A stretch of DNA of 64,000 nt, taken from contig NZ_SLVF01000003.1 in assembly GCF_004345365.1 (NCBI RefSeq), forward strand, positions 620,001 through 684,000. Direction: 5' to 3'. The stretch comes from Kribbella sp. VKM Ac-2568 (GTDB lineage Bacteria > Actinomycetota > Actinomycetes > Propionibacteriales > Kribbellaceae). Below are positions 7,391-16,290 of the stretch, one piece after another. The notes under the pieces are model-generated. The model was not told the origin of the DNA and did not search any database. It worked only from the letters and a program-made list of their open reading frames with translations. The position numbers and the translations under genes are program-made. Positions within the stretch are counted from its first letter, which is position 1, and each line of letters begins with the position of its first letter.

Positions 7391-9361
7391 ATGACGACCG
7401 TCCGTGCCAGGGTGACGATCCTGGTCTCGTCCACCGTGCTCTGCCTCGGAACCGCAACTGGTACCGCAACAGCCGCCCGGATCCCGGACGGGCCAGACGC
7501 GCCAAGCGTTGCCGCCCCTACCGTCGCCGACGACGCCGCTGCCGCGAGTGCGGCCGCCGGTGTCCCGGCGCACGTCGATCCGCGCACGCGCAGCACCCAG
7601 CCGGTCTACGACTACGCGGGCGCGATCCGCGAGTCCGTCTACGTCGACACCACGATGGACACCGATTCCGACGGCGCCGACGACGTGATCGCGGTGGACA
7701 TCGTCCGGCCGCGTGAGACCGCGGCCGCCGGGCTGCGGATCCCCGTCATCATGGACGCCTCGCCGTACTACTCCTGCTGCGGACGCGGCAACGAGAGCGA
7801 GAAGAAGACCTACGACGAGTCCGGCGTGATCCAGAAGATGCCGCTGTACTACGACAACTACTTCGTCCCGCGCGGGTACGCGGTGGTCGGGGTGGACATC
7901 GTCGGCACCAGCCGTTCCACCGGCTGCGGCGACGTCGGCGGCAAGGACGAGATCGACTCGGTGGTCGCGGTGATCGACTGGCTGAACGGCCGGAACACCG
8001 CCCGCACCGGCGACGGCCGGCCGGTGAAGGCGACCTGGACGAACGGCTCGGTCGGCATGATCGGCAAGTCGTACGACGGCACATTGGCCAACGGGGTCGC
8101 CGCGACCGGCGTGCGCGGGCTGAAGACGATCGTGCCGATCTCGGCCATCTCCTCCTGGTACGACTACTCCCGCTCCGGCGGCGTGCCGTACTCGGTCGAC
8201 TACATGCCCTGGCTCGGCGGCTACGTCGGTCACGACACGCCCGCATGCGACGCAGTACGGGCCGATCTGGGCGAGCAGGACGACGACGAAACCGGTGACT
8301 ACACAGCCTTCTGGGCCGAGCGGGACTACCTGAAGGACGCTCGCAACGTGAAGGCGTCGGTCTTCCTGACGCACGGCCTGAGCGACTACAACGTCCAGAC
8401 CAACCACTTCGCGCAGTGGTGGGATGCCCTGGGCAAGAACAAGGTGCCGCGCAAGATCTGGCTCGGCCTCGAGGACCACGTCGACCCGTTCGAGTTCCGC
8501 CGCGACGAGTGGGTGGACGAACTGCACAAGTGGTTCGACTACTGGCTGCAGGGCCTGCAGAACAACGTGATGCGCGAGCCGGTCGCGACCGTCGAGACGG
8601 CGCCGGACGTGTGGAAGAACTACAACACCTGGCCCGCCTCGCCGAAGACCGTGCCGGTGCCGCTGGCCGCCGGCAAACTAGGTGCCTCCGGCAAGGGAAC
8701 CGTCACGGTGACGGACGACCCCACACTGACCGAGGACACAATCGTTGCCACGCCGTCCGACGTCATCGCCGGGCGGCAGATGTTCCTGTCCGCGCCACTG
8801 CCGGCAGCGATCCGGGTCAGTGGCACGCCGACGGTAACGCTGCGGATCAAGGCTGACTCGCCCACCACTCCGATCACCGCGCGCCTGGTCGAGTACGGAC
8901 AGGCCGAGCGGTACTCCGGTGTCCGCCGGACCGGCGTCGAGACGTGCGTCGCGCCGCAGTCGCAGTACGACGACGCGTGCTACTTCACCGTGCAGAAACT
9001 GACGGAGGACAGTGACCACGGCATCGTCAGCCGCGGCTGGATCGACGCGGCCCACAGCGACTCGCTGAGCAAGCCGAAGCCGCTGACGCCGGGCAAGTGG
9101 ACCACGGTCACGGTGCCGCTGCGGGCGCAGGACCAGGTGATCCCGAAGGGCCGGGTGCTCGGCCTCGCGGTGACCTTGAGCGACACCGAGTGGACCACCC
9201 CGAACGACACCGGCGCATCCATCGACATCGATCTGGCGAACAGCAAACTGAACCTGCCGATGACCGTCGGCAAGGTCGCCGCCCCGACCAAGGCCGAGCC
9301 GATCCAGGTCCGGATCACCACCCCGAGCGAGCGCCCCGACCTGCACGACCCGCTGCACTGA
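7391..9361 (+). CDS. Secreted CocE/NonD-type hydrolase (Xaa-Pro dipeptidyl-peptidase S15 family)
   Basis: A 656-aa exported serine hydrolase. Residues 1-29 are a signal peptide. The alpha/beta-hydrolase core shows the nucleophile in GKSYDG (Ser227), Asp332 in HGLSDYNV and His363 in LEDHVDP. Residues ~420-650 are the jelly-roll X-Pro dipeptidyl-peptidase C-terminal domain. Substrates are likely N-terminal X-Pro dipeptides or acyl esters outside the cell. It is followed 53 bp later by the GH95 gene, so the two may share a transcript controlled by the divergent LacI regulator. Confidence 0.88.
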   Translation: MTTVRARVTILVSSTVLCLGTATGTATAARIPDGPDAPSVAAPTVADDAAAASAAAGVPAHVDPRTRSTQPVYDYAGAIRESVYVDTTMDTDSDGADDVIAVDIVRPRETAAAGLRIPVIMDASPYYSCCGRGNESEKKTYDESGVIQKMPLYYDNYFVPRGYAVVGVDIVGTSRSTGCGDVGGKDEIDSVVAVIDWLNGRNTARTGDGRPVKATWTNGSVGMIGKSYDGTLANGVAATGVRGLKTIVPISAISSWYDYSRSGGVPYSVDYMPWLGGYVGHDTPACDAVRADLGEQDDDETGDYTAFWAERDYLKDARNVKASVFLTHGLSDYNVQTNHFAQWWDALGKNKVPRKIWLGLEDHVDPFEFRRDEWVDELHKWFDYWLQGLQNNVMREPVATVETAPDVWKNYNTWPASPKTVPVPLAAGKLGASGKGTVTVTDDPTLTEDTIVATPSDVIAGRQMFLSAPLPAAIRVSGTPTVTLRIKADSPTTPITARLVEYGQAERYSGVRRTGVETCVAPQSQYDDACYFTVQKLTEDSDHGIVSRGWIDAAHSDSLSKPKPLTPGKWTTVTVPLRAQDQVIPKGRVLGLAVTLSDTEWTTPNDTGASIDIDLANSKLNLPMTVGKVAAPTKAEPIQVRITTPSERPDLHDPLH

Positions 9362-9414
9362 CGTCATACTTACCTCGGTGAAGTAAATCCCTCCACGATG
9401 GGAACCGAGGTCGC

Positions 9415-11763
9415 ATGCGCCAGCACGAGGTCGTTCACGCCGTAGCCGGATCCAGTGCGCCGGGACAGCAGTCGAGCACTCCGGGTCGGCTGTGGTTCTC
9501 CCGCCCCGCGACCAGGTGGTTCGAGGCCGTGCCGATCGGGAACGGCCGGCTGGGCGGGATGGTCTACTCGGGCGACCGGGTCGAGCGCATCCAGTTGTCG
9601 GAGTCCACCGCGTGGTCCGGCGCACCCGCGGACACCGACGTGAGCCCGACCGCGCTCGAGCACCTGCCGACGATCCGCGAACTCCTCCTCACCGGCCGGT
9701 ACGCCGAGGCGCAAGCCCTGGCCGGCGAACACCTGCTCGGTACGCCGACTTCCTTCGGTACCAACGTCCCGCTCCCCGAACTCCAGGTGACCTTCGACGC
9801 CGAAGGTGAGCCGACGCGGTACGAGCGGTCTCTCGATCTGCACGACGCGGTCGTTCGGACGACGTTCCAGCGGGGCGGGATCACCTTCGAGCGTGAGGTG
9901 TTCGCGTCACACGCCGATGGGGTGATCGTCGTGCGCCTGGCAGCAAACACCACCGGCGCTCTGAGCTTCGAGCTGTCGTTCACCGAGGACGTGATCCCGG
10001 GTGTGGTGACGGCCGAGGGCGACACGATTCGCCTGCAGGGCAACGCGTTCGAGGAACTCCACAGCAACGGCAAGGTCGGTACGACGCTCGACCTCCGCAC
10101 CCAGGTGTTGCCCGACGACGGCACGGTTGTAGCCGAAGGCAATCACTTGGTCGTACGGAATGCCACCGCTGCAACGATCCTGGTCGCCGTCGGCTCCGAC
10201 TGGCTCGGCGAGGATCCGACCGAGCGTCCGACCCGCCTGTTGGAGCACGCCTCCGCTGTCGGCTACGAGGCACTGAAGCAGGCACACCTCGACGACTACG
10301 CCCCGCTGATGAGCCGTGTCGGTCTCGACCTCGGCCGCAGCGACAGCGCAGTACAGGAGTTGCCTACCGATGAGCGGCGAGCGTTGCTCGCCAAGGGTGG
10401 CGAGGACCCGGAGTTGCTCGCGCTGTACTTCCAGTACGGGCGCTATCTGACGATCGCGGGATCGCGCGCCCACTCGCCGCTTCCCCTTGCCCTGCAGGGA
10501 GCCTGGAACGACGGCCGGGCGGCCGGTGGTCCGTGGACGAACGACTTCCACCTCGACATCAATACCCAGCAGAACTACTGGGCCGCCGAGATCACCGGCC
10601 TCGGCGAGTGCCAGCTTCCCTTGTTCACCCTGATCGACGGACTCCGCGCGAGCGGGCAGAAGACCGCCGCGCAGCTGTACGGCGCACCGGGCTGGGTCTC
10701 GCACACCGTCTCCAACGCCTGGGGGTACTCCGCGCCGGGTTGGGGACTCGGCTGGGGTCTGCACGTGACCAGCGGGATCTGGATCTCCCTTCAACTGTGG
10801 GAGCACTTCGAGTACAACCGCGACCTCGGCTTCCTCGCCGACCGCGCCTACCCAGTACTCCGCGACGCGGCCGTGTTCTTCCTCGCCTACCTGACAGAAG
10901 ACCCGGCGACCGGCCAACTACTGAGCGGCCCGTCGGACTCACCGGAGAACTGGTACCGCTCGCCCGACGGCGATCAGTGCTCGCTCTCGATGGGCGCGAC
11001 CTGCGACACCGTGCTGATCGAGGCACTCTTCAGGATCTGCACGGAGGCCTCCGGCCTGCTGGGCGTCGACGAAGAACTGCGAAGCCGGCTGGAGGCCGCA
11101 CGCGAGAAGCTGCCGTCCTTCCAGATCGGCAAGCACGGCCAACTGCAGGAGTGGCTGGTCGACTTCGACGAGGCAGTGCCCAGCCATCGCCACACCAGTC
11201 ACCTGATCGCGCTGTACCCGGAACGCCAGATCACTCCGCGGCTGACCCCCGAGCTGGCGCGCGCCGCCGAGGTCGCCCTCGAACGGCGGCAGAACGCCGA
11301 GGGCTGGGAGCAGACTGAGTGGGTCGAGGCGAACCTGATGACCTACTACGCCCGCCTGCTGAACGGCGACCTCGCGCTGCGGCACCTGCTCGGCCTGATC
11401 GGTGACGCAAGTGAACACAACCTGATGTCGTACTCCGCCGGCGGGATCGCCGGCGCGGAGCAGAACATCTACTCGTTCGACGGCAACGCGGGCGGCACCG
11501 CCGGAATCGCCGAGCTGCTCGTCCAGTCGACGAGCGAGGAGATCGAACTGCTCCCCGCGCTTCCCAGCAGCTGGCGTGACGGTTCGGTGCACGGCCTGCG
11601 GGCTCGCGGCGGATTCGTCGTCGACGTCACCTGGCAGAACGGCCGGCTGGTGACGGCCCGGATCACCAACCCCCACGAGGCGAGTGTCCGGGTCCGTCAG
11701 GGTGACGAGCTGCTCGACGTCACCATCACCGCGGGCGCGACCGTGGAGATCACCGCTGCCTAG
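9415..11763 (+). CDS. Glycoside hydrolase family 95 (alpha-L-fucosidase-type)
   Basis: 782 aa, the usual GH95 size. The N-terminal domain opens with the family signature RWFEAVPIGNGRLGGMVY, then the beta-sandwich, the (alpha/alpha)6 barrel from ~330 (ALQGAWNDGRAAG, DFHLDINTQQNYW) and a C-terminal domain. GH95 members hydrolyse alpha-1,2-L-fucosides or alpha-L-galactosides. There is no signal peptide, so it probably acts inside the cell on imported oligosaccharide. CGAGG four bases before ATG 9415 supports the start. Confidence 0.92.
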   Translation: MRQHEVVHAVAGSSAPGQQSSTPGRLWFSRPATRWFEAVPIGNGRLGGMVYSGDRVERIQLSESTAWSGAPADTDVSPTALEHLPTIRELLLTGRYAEAQALAGEHLLGTPTSFGTNVPLPELQVTFDAEGEPTRYERSLDLHDAVVRTTFQRGGITFEREVFASHADGVIVVRLAANTTGALSFELSFTEDVIPGVVTAEGDTIRLQGNAFEELHSNGKVGTTLDLRTQVLPDDGTVVAEGNHLVVRNATAATILVAVGSDWLGEDPTERPTRLLEHASAVGYEALKQAHLDDYAPLMSRVGLDLGRSDSAVQELPTDERRALLAKGGEDPELLALYFQYGRYLTIAGSRAHSPLPLALQGAWNDGRAAGGPWTNDFHLDINTQQNYWAAEITGLGECQLPLFTLIDGLRASGQKTAAQLYGAPGWVSHTVSNAWGYSAPGWGLGWGLHVTSGIWISLQLWEHFEYNRDLGFLADRAYPVLRDAAVFFLAYLTEDPATGQLLSGPSDSPENWYRSPDGDQCSLSMGATCDTVLIEALFRICTEASGLLGVDEELRSRLEAAREKLPSFQIGKHGQLQEWLVDFDEAVPSHRHTSHLIALYPERQITPRLTPELARAAEVALERRQNAEGWEQTEWVEANLMTYYARLLNGDLALRHLLGLIGDASEHNLMSYSAGGIAGAEQNIYSFDGNAGGTAGIAELLVQSTSEEIELLPALPSSWRDGSVHGLRARGGFVVDVTWQNGRLVTARITNPHEASVRVRQGDELLDVTITAGATVEITAA

Positions 11764-11777
11764 CCGGGAGGTCGCGC

Positions 11778-12710
11778 CTAGCTGGGAGTTCCGTCGGCGA
11801 CGAAATGCATCGGGTCGCCGAACCCGAGGTCGGTGATACCGGCGGTGTAGAAGGCGCCGATCAGCAGCGACCGGCGGTGGGCCGCGAAGGTCAGCACGTG
11901 CGCGACCATGCCGCCGTAGGTGAACACCCGCGGCGGTTCGCAGGTGGTGTCCACGAAGCTCTCGTCGAAGCGACCCTCCTCGTTGAGTGCGGTGACCAGG
12001 GCAACGAACCGCGACCCCGCGTCGGCGTGCCGGGTGCGCAGCTCGGAGATCGGCGTAGTCACCGGCTGCTCGCAGTCCGGCACCTGGAACGGGCGGTCGG
12101 CGACCGACGCGAGCCACATCTCCTCCTGCCAGACGAGCCGGTCCAGCAAGTACCGGATCGACACGTCGTCGTCGATGCCCTCCACCGACAGCTCGATCGG
12201 CCGATCCAGCGTCGCCGCGTCCAGCTGGCTCCCGCGCTCGATCATCTCGCCGGTGAGCCACACGTGGTGCTCCACCATCCTGACCAGTACGTCCATTCCC
12301 CTCGCCTCTTTCCGTGCGGGCAGGCGCAGGCCTGCCGGTGGATGGAAGTGAACCCCGCTCGGCGCCGCCAGGAAGAACCGCCGCGACGGCTCCCGGCGCC
12401 ACTCGCGCGGTGACATCCCGTACGCCCGGCTGAACGCGCGGGTGAACGCCTCGTGCGACCCGTAGCCGGCGTCGATCGCGAGATCGAGCACCCCGACGTC
12501 CTCCGCGAGCAGCCGGTACGCCGCCCGTTCGAGCAGCACCCGGCGCCGGAAGGCCGACGGTGACTCGCCCATCGCCGCGGTGACCACCCGGGTCAGGTGG
12601 CAGCGCGACAGGTAGGCCCGGCGCGCGAGGTCGGCGCCTTTCGTCGCCGGCTCGTCCAGGCTCTCGGCGACGACCTCGACGAAGGCCGCGAACACGTCCG
12701 TTGAGTTCAT
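11778..12710 (-). CDS. AraC-type regulator fused to a DinB-like domain
   Basis: 310 aa. Residues ~1-110 contain two AraC helix-turn-helix motifs (DLARRAYLSRCHLTRVV and LDLAIDAGYGSHEAFTRAF), with AraC at the N-terminus rather than the usual C-terminus. Residues ~135-300 form a DinB/YfiT-like four-helix bundle with histidines (EHHVWLTGEM, GGMVAHVLTFAAHR) that could bind a metal or thiol cofactor. The domain order suggests a ligand-sensing regulator. It is divergent from padR across 194 bp with a perfect palindrome. Confidence 0.85.
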   Translation of the reverse strand: MNSTDVFAAFVEVVAESLDEPATKGADLARRAYLSRCHLTRVVTAAMGESPSAFRRRVLLERAAYRLLAEDVGVLDLAIDAGYGSHEAFTRAFSRAYGMSPREWRREPSRRFFLAAPSGVHFHPPAGLRLPARKEARGMDVLVRMVEHHVWLTGEMIERGSQLDAATLDRPIELSVEGIDDDVSIRYLLDRLVWQEEMWLASVADRPFQVPDCEQPVTTPISELRTRHADAGSRFVALVTALNEEGRFDESFVDTTCEPPRVFTYGGMVAHVLTFAAHRRSLLIGAFYTAGITDLGFGDPMHFVADGTPS

Positions 12711-12801
12711 GTCCTCACTCTGCCCGCTCCGGTGGCTCCCGGACTTGATCGATTGTGCTCAGCTCCCCACGGCCCGGCAACGCGGCGAGTACAACAGGAT
12801 G

Positions 12802-12815
12802 GCGGAGTACTCCGC
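12802..12815. promoter_or_regulatory. Perfect 14-bp palindrome GCGGAGTACTCCGC
   Basis: It lies between the divergent AraC-DinB and PadR genes, about 90 bp from each start. Position and symmetry suggest an operator for one of the two regulators. The following TGTAGTAGTGTGC may be part of the padR promoter. Confidence 0.45.
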
Positions 12816-12904
12816 GATGTGTAGTAGTGTGCTTGGCAGAGCACCGCGAGGATCGGTCTGAGGGGTCCGGTCCTTGCGGTGCACGGACGGCGGAGGTGGA
12901 CGCG

Positions 12905-13231
12905 TTGGACACGAGCCAACTGCTCAAAGGCGTGCTGGATCTCGCCGTTCTGGCGGTGCTGCGCGACGGGGACGGCTATGGGTACGACGTGCTCCGCCGG
13001 CTGCGCTCGGCCGGGCTCGAGGACGTCGCGGACGCCTCGGTGTACGGCACGCTGCGCCGGCTGTTCGCGGCCGGCGCCCTGACGTCGTACGTGCAGCCCA
13101 GCGAGGAAGGGCCCCACCGCAAGTACTACGGGCTGAACAAGATCGGCCGCGACCTGCTCGCGGAGTCCACCAAGACGTGGAACCACTTCGCCGACACGAT
13201 GTCGGTGCTGCTGATCGAGGAGGCGACGTGA
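12905..13231 (+). CDS. PadR-family transcriptional regulator
   Basis: 108-aa winged-helix repressor. Typical PadR order: LLKGVLDLAVLAVLRDGDGYGYDV, then ASVYGTLRRL (recognition helix) and the KYYGLNKIGRDLL wing. TTG 12905 is chosen because GGAGG lies eight bases upstream. Its stop overlaps the GTG of the next gene (GTGA), the classical PadR plus HAAS-membrane-protein pair in which PadR represses the operon. Confidence 0.9.
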   Translation: MDTSQLLKGVLDLAVLAVLRDGDGYGYDVLRRLRSAGLEDVADASVYGTLRRLFAAGALTSYVQPSEEGPHRKYYGLNKIGRDLLAESTKTWNHFADTMSVLLIEEAT

Positions 13232-14472
13232 ACAGCACACTCACCGGAGCGGTCGCGGTGTACCTGGCTCAGGTCCGCGCCGAGCTGAGCGACCTGCCTC
13301 CGGGTGAGCTCGAGGACGTGCTCGACGACGTTAGCGGGCACCTCGCCGAGGTCGCCGCCGAGTCCGAGGCCGAGCCGACCGCCGAGGCCCTGCAGGATCG
13401 CCTCGGCACCCCCAGGCAGTACGCCGACGAGCTCCGCACCGCGGCCGGGTATCCGCCCCGGGCCGAGCAGTCGTCCGACCAGGCCGGCTGGCCCGCCCTG
13501 CGTTGGGGACTGATCGCCGCGACCGTCGGGCCGTTCCTGGTGGTGATCGGTGGGATCTCGCCCGTCTTCATCCTGCTCGGTCTGATCACGCTCTTCGGCG
13601 CCGCCTTCTTCGGGGTCCGGGCGCTGCACGGCAACGACCCGCGGATCGTGCTGGAGACCGCCCAGGGCCAGCGGCTGGCCGCCTCGATCCGCAACCTGGT
13701 CGACCAGATCCCGCCGAACCTGCGGCACGAGCTGGTCAGCATCGGTCAGCCGGTCTGGTGGGTGGCGCGCGGCGTCGTCGGTGGCGGCGGGTTCTTCGCC
13801 CTGTTCGGCGCCGGTGCGGTCGCGGTGGTCGGCGCCCTGGCCGGCGCCGCGGTGTCGGTCTGGATCGGCCGCCGGACCCAGCAGGACCGCCGCTGGCTCT
13901 GGTACGTCGTCCCACTGAACGTGGTCGCCACGGTCATCGTGCCGGCCTGGCTGGCCTTCAGCTTCGTCGGCGGCTCCGCCTACGGCCTGTTCGGCGGCTA
14001 CAACGACTACCGCGGCAGCTCGGGCACCGACTACGCCTACGCGTCCGGGCTGACCATGGACGGCAACAGGATCGAGAACATCTACCCGTTCGACGAGCAG
14101 GGCCGGCAGGTCAAGGTCCGGCTCTACGACCAGGACGGCAAACCGCTCAAGGTCGAGATCCAGGACTGCGTCGGGTACTGGGGCACGGATCCGTCAAGCA
14201 CCCGCCCGTCCGAGAGCAATCAGTTCCCGCAGGCGATGATCCTCCCGGACTCCGAGGGCAACACGAGCGCGGACAACTGCAAGGACAGCGACAAGGCGCC
14301 GTTCATCCCACCGGCCGCGCCGGTCTCCAGCCCGCCCACTGCGACGACAACGCCGACCCCGTCGGCCGGCACCAGCACCAAGCCGTCGACGACCCCCACG
14401 ACCAGTCCCAGCGCGAGCGCGCCGAACTCACCGCGCCCGAGTGTGACGCTGACGATCTCGCCGACCCGCTGA
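13228..14472 (+). CDS. HAAS-domain membrane protein
   Basis: 414 aa, translationally coupled to padR. Residues 1-75 match the HAAS signalling domain (YLAQVRAELSDLPPGELEDVLDDVSGHL), the usual PadR partner. About five transmembrane segments follow (~90-250). The extracellular part (~255-360) is a small D/Y-rich domain with two cysteines, and the last 60 residues are a P/S/T-rich tail that probably spans the wall. The role is inferred as envelope stress sensing. The long C-terminal extracellular region is more than the usual HAAS protein carries. Confidence 0.8.
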   Translation: MNSTLTGAVAVYLAQVRAELSDLPPGELEDVLDDVSGHLAEVAAESEAEPTAEALQDRLGTPRQYADELRTAAGYPPRAEQSSDQAGWPALRWGLIAATVGPFLVVIGGISPVFILLGLITLFGAAFFGVRALHGNDPRIVLETAQGQRLAASIRNLVDQIPPNLRHELVSIGQPVWWVARGVVGGGGFFALFGAGAVAVVGALAGAAVSVWIGRRTQQDRRWLWYVVPLNVVATVIVPAWLAFSFVGGSAYGLFGGYNDYRGSSGTDYAYASGLTMDGNRIENIYPFDEQGRQVKVRLYDQDGKPLKVEIQDCVGYWGTDPSSTRPSESNQFPQAMILPDSEGNTSADNCKDSDKAPFIPPAAPVSSPPTATTTPTPSAGTSTKPSTTPTTSPSASAPNSPRPSVTLTISPTR

Positions 14473-14483
14473 AGGCACCAGAG

Positions 14484-14530
14484 CTGGGCTACACGTGCGC
14501 CGCTGCGACACCGCGGTACGTGTAGCCCAG
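14484..14530. terminator. Bidirectional hairpin, 13-bp stem
   Basis: CTGGGCTACACGT (14484-14496) pairs with 14518-14530. It overlaps the last codons of the minus-strand GNAT gene and ends the plus-strand padR operon, so it probably terminates both. Confidence 0.65.
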
Positions 14531-15208
14531 TTTGCGGTAGACGGAGATCGCGGCCGCGTTGTCCCGGTCGACCATCAGTCCGGTCCGGCCGTGCCGCTTC
14601 ACCAACTCGGCCGTCACGAACCCGCACACCTGGCGCGACAACCCTTGTCCCCGCACGGACGGCCGCGTCGCCACTCCGGCCAGGAAACCCACCTCGGGCG
14701 CACTCCACGCATCAGCCGCGATGCTCAGCAACTCCCCGGCCTCACCCGTGGCAGCAGCCCAGCGCAGTACGCCGGGACGTCCGGGCCAGGCATAGGACCC
14801 GGGGGCCGCCTCGGCGAGCAGTTCCTCGACCCCGGTGTCGCCGTCGAGCCAGGCGGCCGTGGTCGTTTGGACCGGCACCTCCGCGGTGTCCATCCACCCG
14901 AATGCGGCCGCGAACGTCATCCCCGGCACCCGCTCGGCCAGTTCACGGATGACCTGCTCGTCGCCGAACGGGCGGAAGCTCGTCCCGACCTCGGCGAGCA
15001 CCTGCTCTACCAGCGGAGCCAGCTGATCGATCGGCCCGCGCACTGACAGGCGATCCCGCTTCGACAGCTCGGGCGATGCCACTGCCACCGCGTCCCCGTC
15101 GTACCAGGCCCTCACGGAGCGCCCGAGGTCTCCTTGTCCGGACCAGATGATCATGGGGTCGTCGTCGGATACCCGGACCAGGTCAGCTGTTGTCGAAACC
15201 TCCCGCAC
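14489..15208 (-). CDS. GNAT-family N-acetyltransferase
   Basis: 239 aa. The conserved acetyl-CoA site is in the C-terminal half (GFLAGVATRPSVRGQGLSRQ, R/Q-x-x-G-x-G/A type) followed by LMVDRDNAAAISVYRKLGY, as in FR47-like proteins. The N-terminal ~110 residues are poorly conserved and may bind substrate. Substrate unknown. Nine bases separate it from the flavin reductase-GNAT gene, which lies upstream on the same strand, so the two may be co-transcribed. Confidence 0.8.
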   Translation of the reverse strand: MREVSTTADLVRVSDDDPMIIWSGQGDLGRSVRAWYDGDAVAVASPELSKRDRLSVRGPIDQLAPLVEQVLAEVGTSFRPFGDEQVIRELAERVPGMTFAAAFGWMDTAEVPVQTTTAAWLDGDTGVEELLAEAAPGSYAWPGRPGVLRWAAATGEAGELLSIAADAWSAPEVGFLAGVATRPSVRGQGLSRQVCGFVTAELVKRHGRTGLMVDRDNAAAISVYRKLGYTYRGVAAAHV

Positions 15209-15217
15209 GGGGCCAGC

Positions 15218-16237
15218 TTAAAGGGGCTTCCTCAAGCCCACCGCACCCGCTGGGACATCCTCGGTGAACAGCGAATAGCCGGCCTTTTGATAGAGCGCCT
15301 GGTTGCGTTGGCTCCGGGCGCCGGTGAACAGCGTCGCCTCGGTGACTCCGGCCGGCGCCTGGCTCTCGGCGAAGCTGAGCAGCCGGCGACCCAGTCCGCT
15401 GTGACGCTGATCGGGAGCCACCATCAGTCGCCCGATGCTCCAGGCATCTCCGTCCCGCTTGGCGCGGACAGAACCGACCAGCCGCCCGCCGGACCGCACA
15501 CACCAGGTCGTCCAGGTCCGTAACGCCGCGCGCACCTCGTCCTCGGATTCCACCAGCGCCGGGAGATCGAGCGTCTCGTTGGCGATCGCCTCGTCCACCC
15601 AGCAGCACCGCTGCAACACCAGCAACTCGGGCGCGTCACCCGGCACCGCGGGGACGATCTCCAGGTCGGCCCGGTACAGCGGGCGCAGTACGTCGGCGAC
15701 CCGGGCCAGCTCGGTCAGCGCGTCCTTCGCTCGGGCGGCCAGTCGCTCGGTCTCGATCACTTCTCCGTCGCTCAGGTCGTCCGCGATCCGCAGGAAGATG
15801 TCGTCACCGATCGAGAGCATCCGCAGCGAGGTGGCGACACCACGAGCCATCTGTACGCCGCGCGTCCCGGCCGAGGTGTTCCCGTAGCCGATGAACAGGC
15901 AGGGCTTCCACGCCCACTCCGCGCTGAGGTAGTCGAACGCGTTCTTCAGCGTGGCGGGCATCGCGAAGTTGTACTCGCTCGTCACGAACACGAGAGCATC
16001 CGCGGCCGCCACCCGCCGGCTCCAGACCCTCGTGTGCTCGTGCTGGTAGATGCCGGTCGCCGGGTGCTCCGGCTCGTCGAGGAACGGCAGCCCCACTTCG
16101 GCGAGGTCGGCCACCTCCACCTCGACGCCCAGATCGATCGCCGTACCGGCCGTGGCCCGCACGAACCACGACGCCACTGCCGGACCGAGCCGGCCGGGCC
16201 GGGTGCTGGCAACCACCACGAGCACTTTCTTTGACAT
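15218..16237 (-). CDS. Fusion: NADPH-dependent FMN reductase domain + GNAT acetyltransferase domain
   Basis: 339 aa. Residues ~1-180 are a flavodoxin-like NAD(P)H:FMN reductase/quinone reductase (KVLVVVASTRPGRLGPAVA, and VFVTSEYNFAMPATLKNAFDYL for flavin binding). Residues ~190-339 are a complete GNAT domain (IGRLMVAPDQRHSGLGRRLL, NQALYQKAGY). No stop or frameshift separates them. The ATG lies inside one of two MarR-type operator palindromes shared with the divergent marR; an in-frame ATG at 16255 would add six residues. The arrangement suggests a response to quinones or similar electrophiles. The fusion is seen directly; its function is inferred. Confidence 0.85.
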   Translation of the reverse strand: MSKKVLVVVASTRPGRLGPAVASWFVRATAGTAIDLGVEVEVADLAEVGLPFLDEPEHPATGIYQHEHTRVWSRRVAAADALVFVTSEYNFAMPATLKNAFDYLSAEWAWKPCLFIGYGNTSAGTRGVQMARGVATSLRMLSIGDDIFLRIADDLSDGEVIETERLAARAKDALTELARVADVLRPLYRADLEIVPAVPGDAPELLVLQRCCWVDEAIANETLDLPALVESEDEVRAALRTWTTWCVRSGGRLVGSVRAKRDGDAWSIGRLMVAPDQRHSGLGRRLLSFAESQAPAGVTEATLFTGARSQRNQALYQKAGYSLFTEDVPAGAVGLRKPL

Positions 16238-16244
16238 GTCAAAG
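16229..16244. promoter_or_regulatory. Operator 1: perfect palindrome CTTTGACATGTCAAAG
   Basis: Sixteen bases, fully symmetric, overlapping the start codon of the flavin reductase-GNAT gene. Its centre is 30 bp (about three helical turns) from operator 2, so two MarR dimers could bind the same face of the DNA and repress both divergent genes. Confidence 0.75.
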
Positions 16245-16258
16245 ATCTTATCCATGTT

Positions 16259-16274
16259 CTTTGATATGTCAAAG
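16259..16274. promoter_or_regulatory. Operator 2: CTTTGATATGTCAAAG
   Basis: A second copy of the same palindrome with one base off symmetry, 17 bp upstream of the marR GTG. Confidence 0.75.
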
Positions 16275-16290
16275 AAGTAGGATCGGAGCC

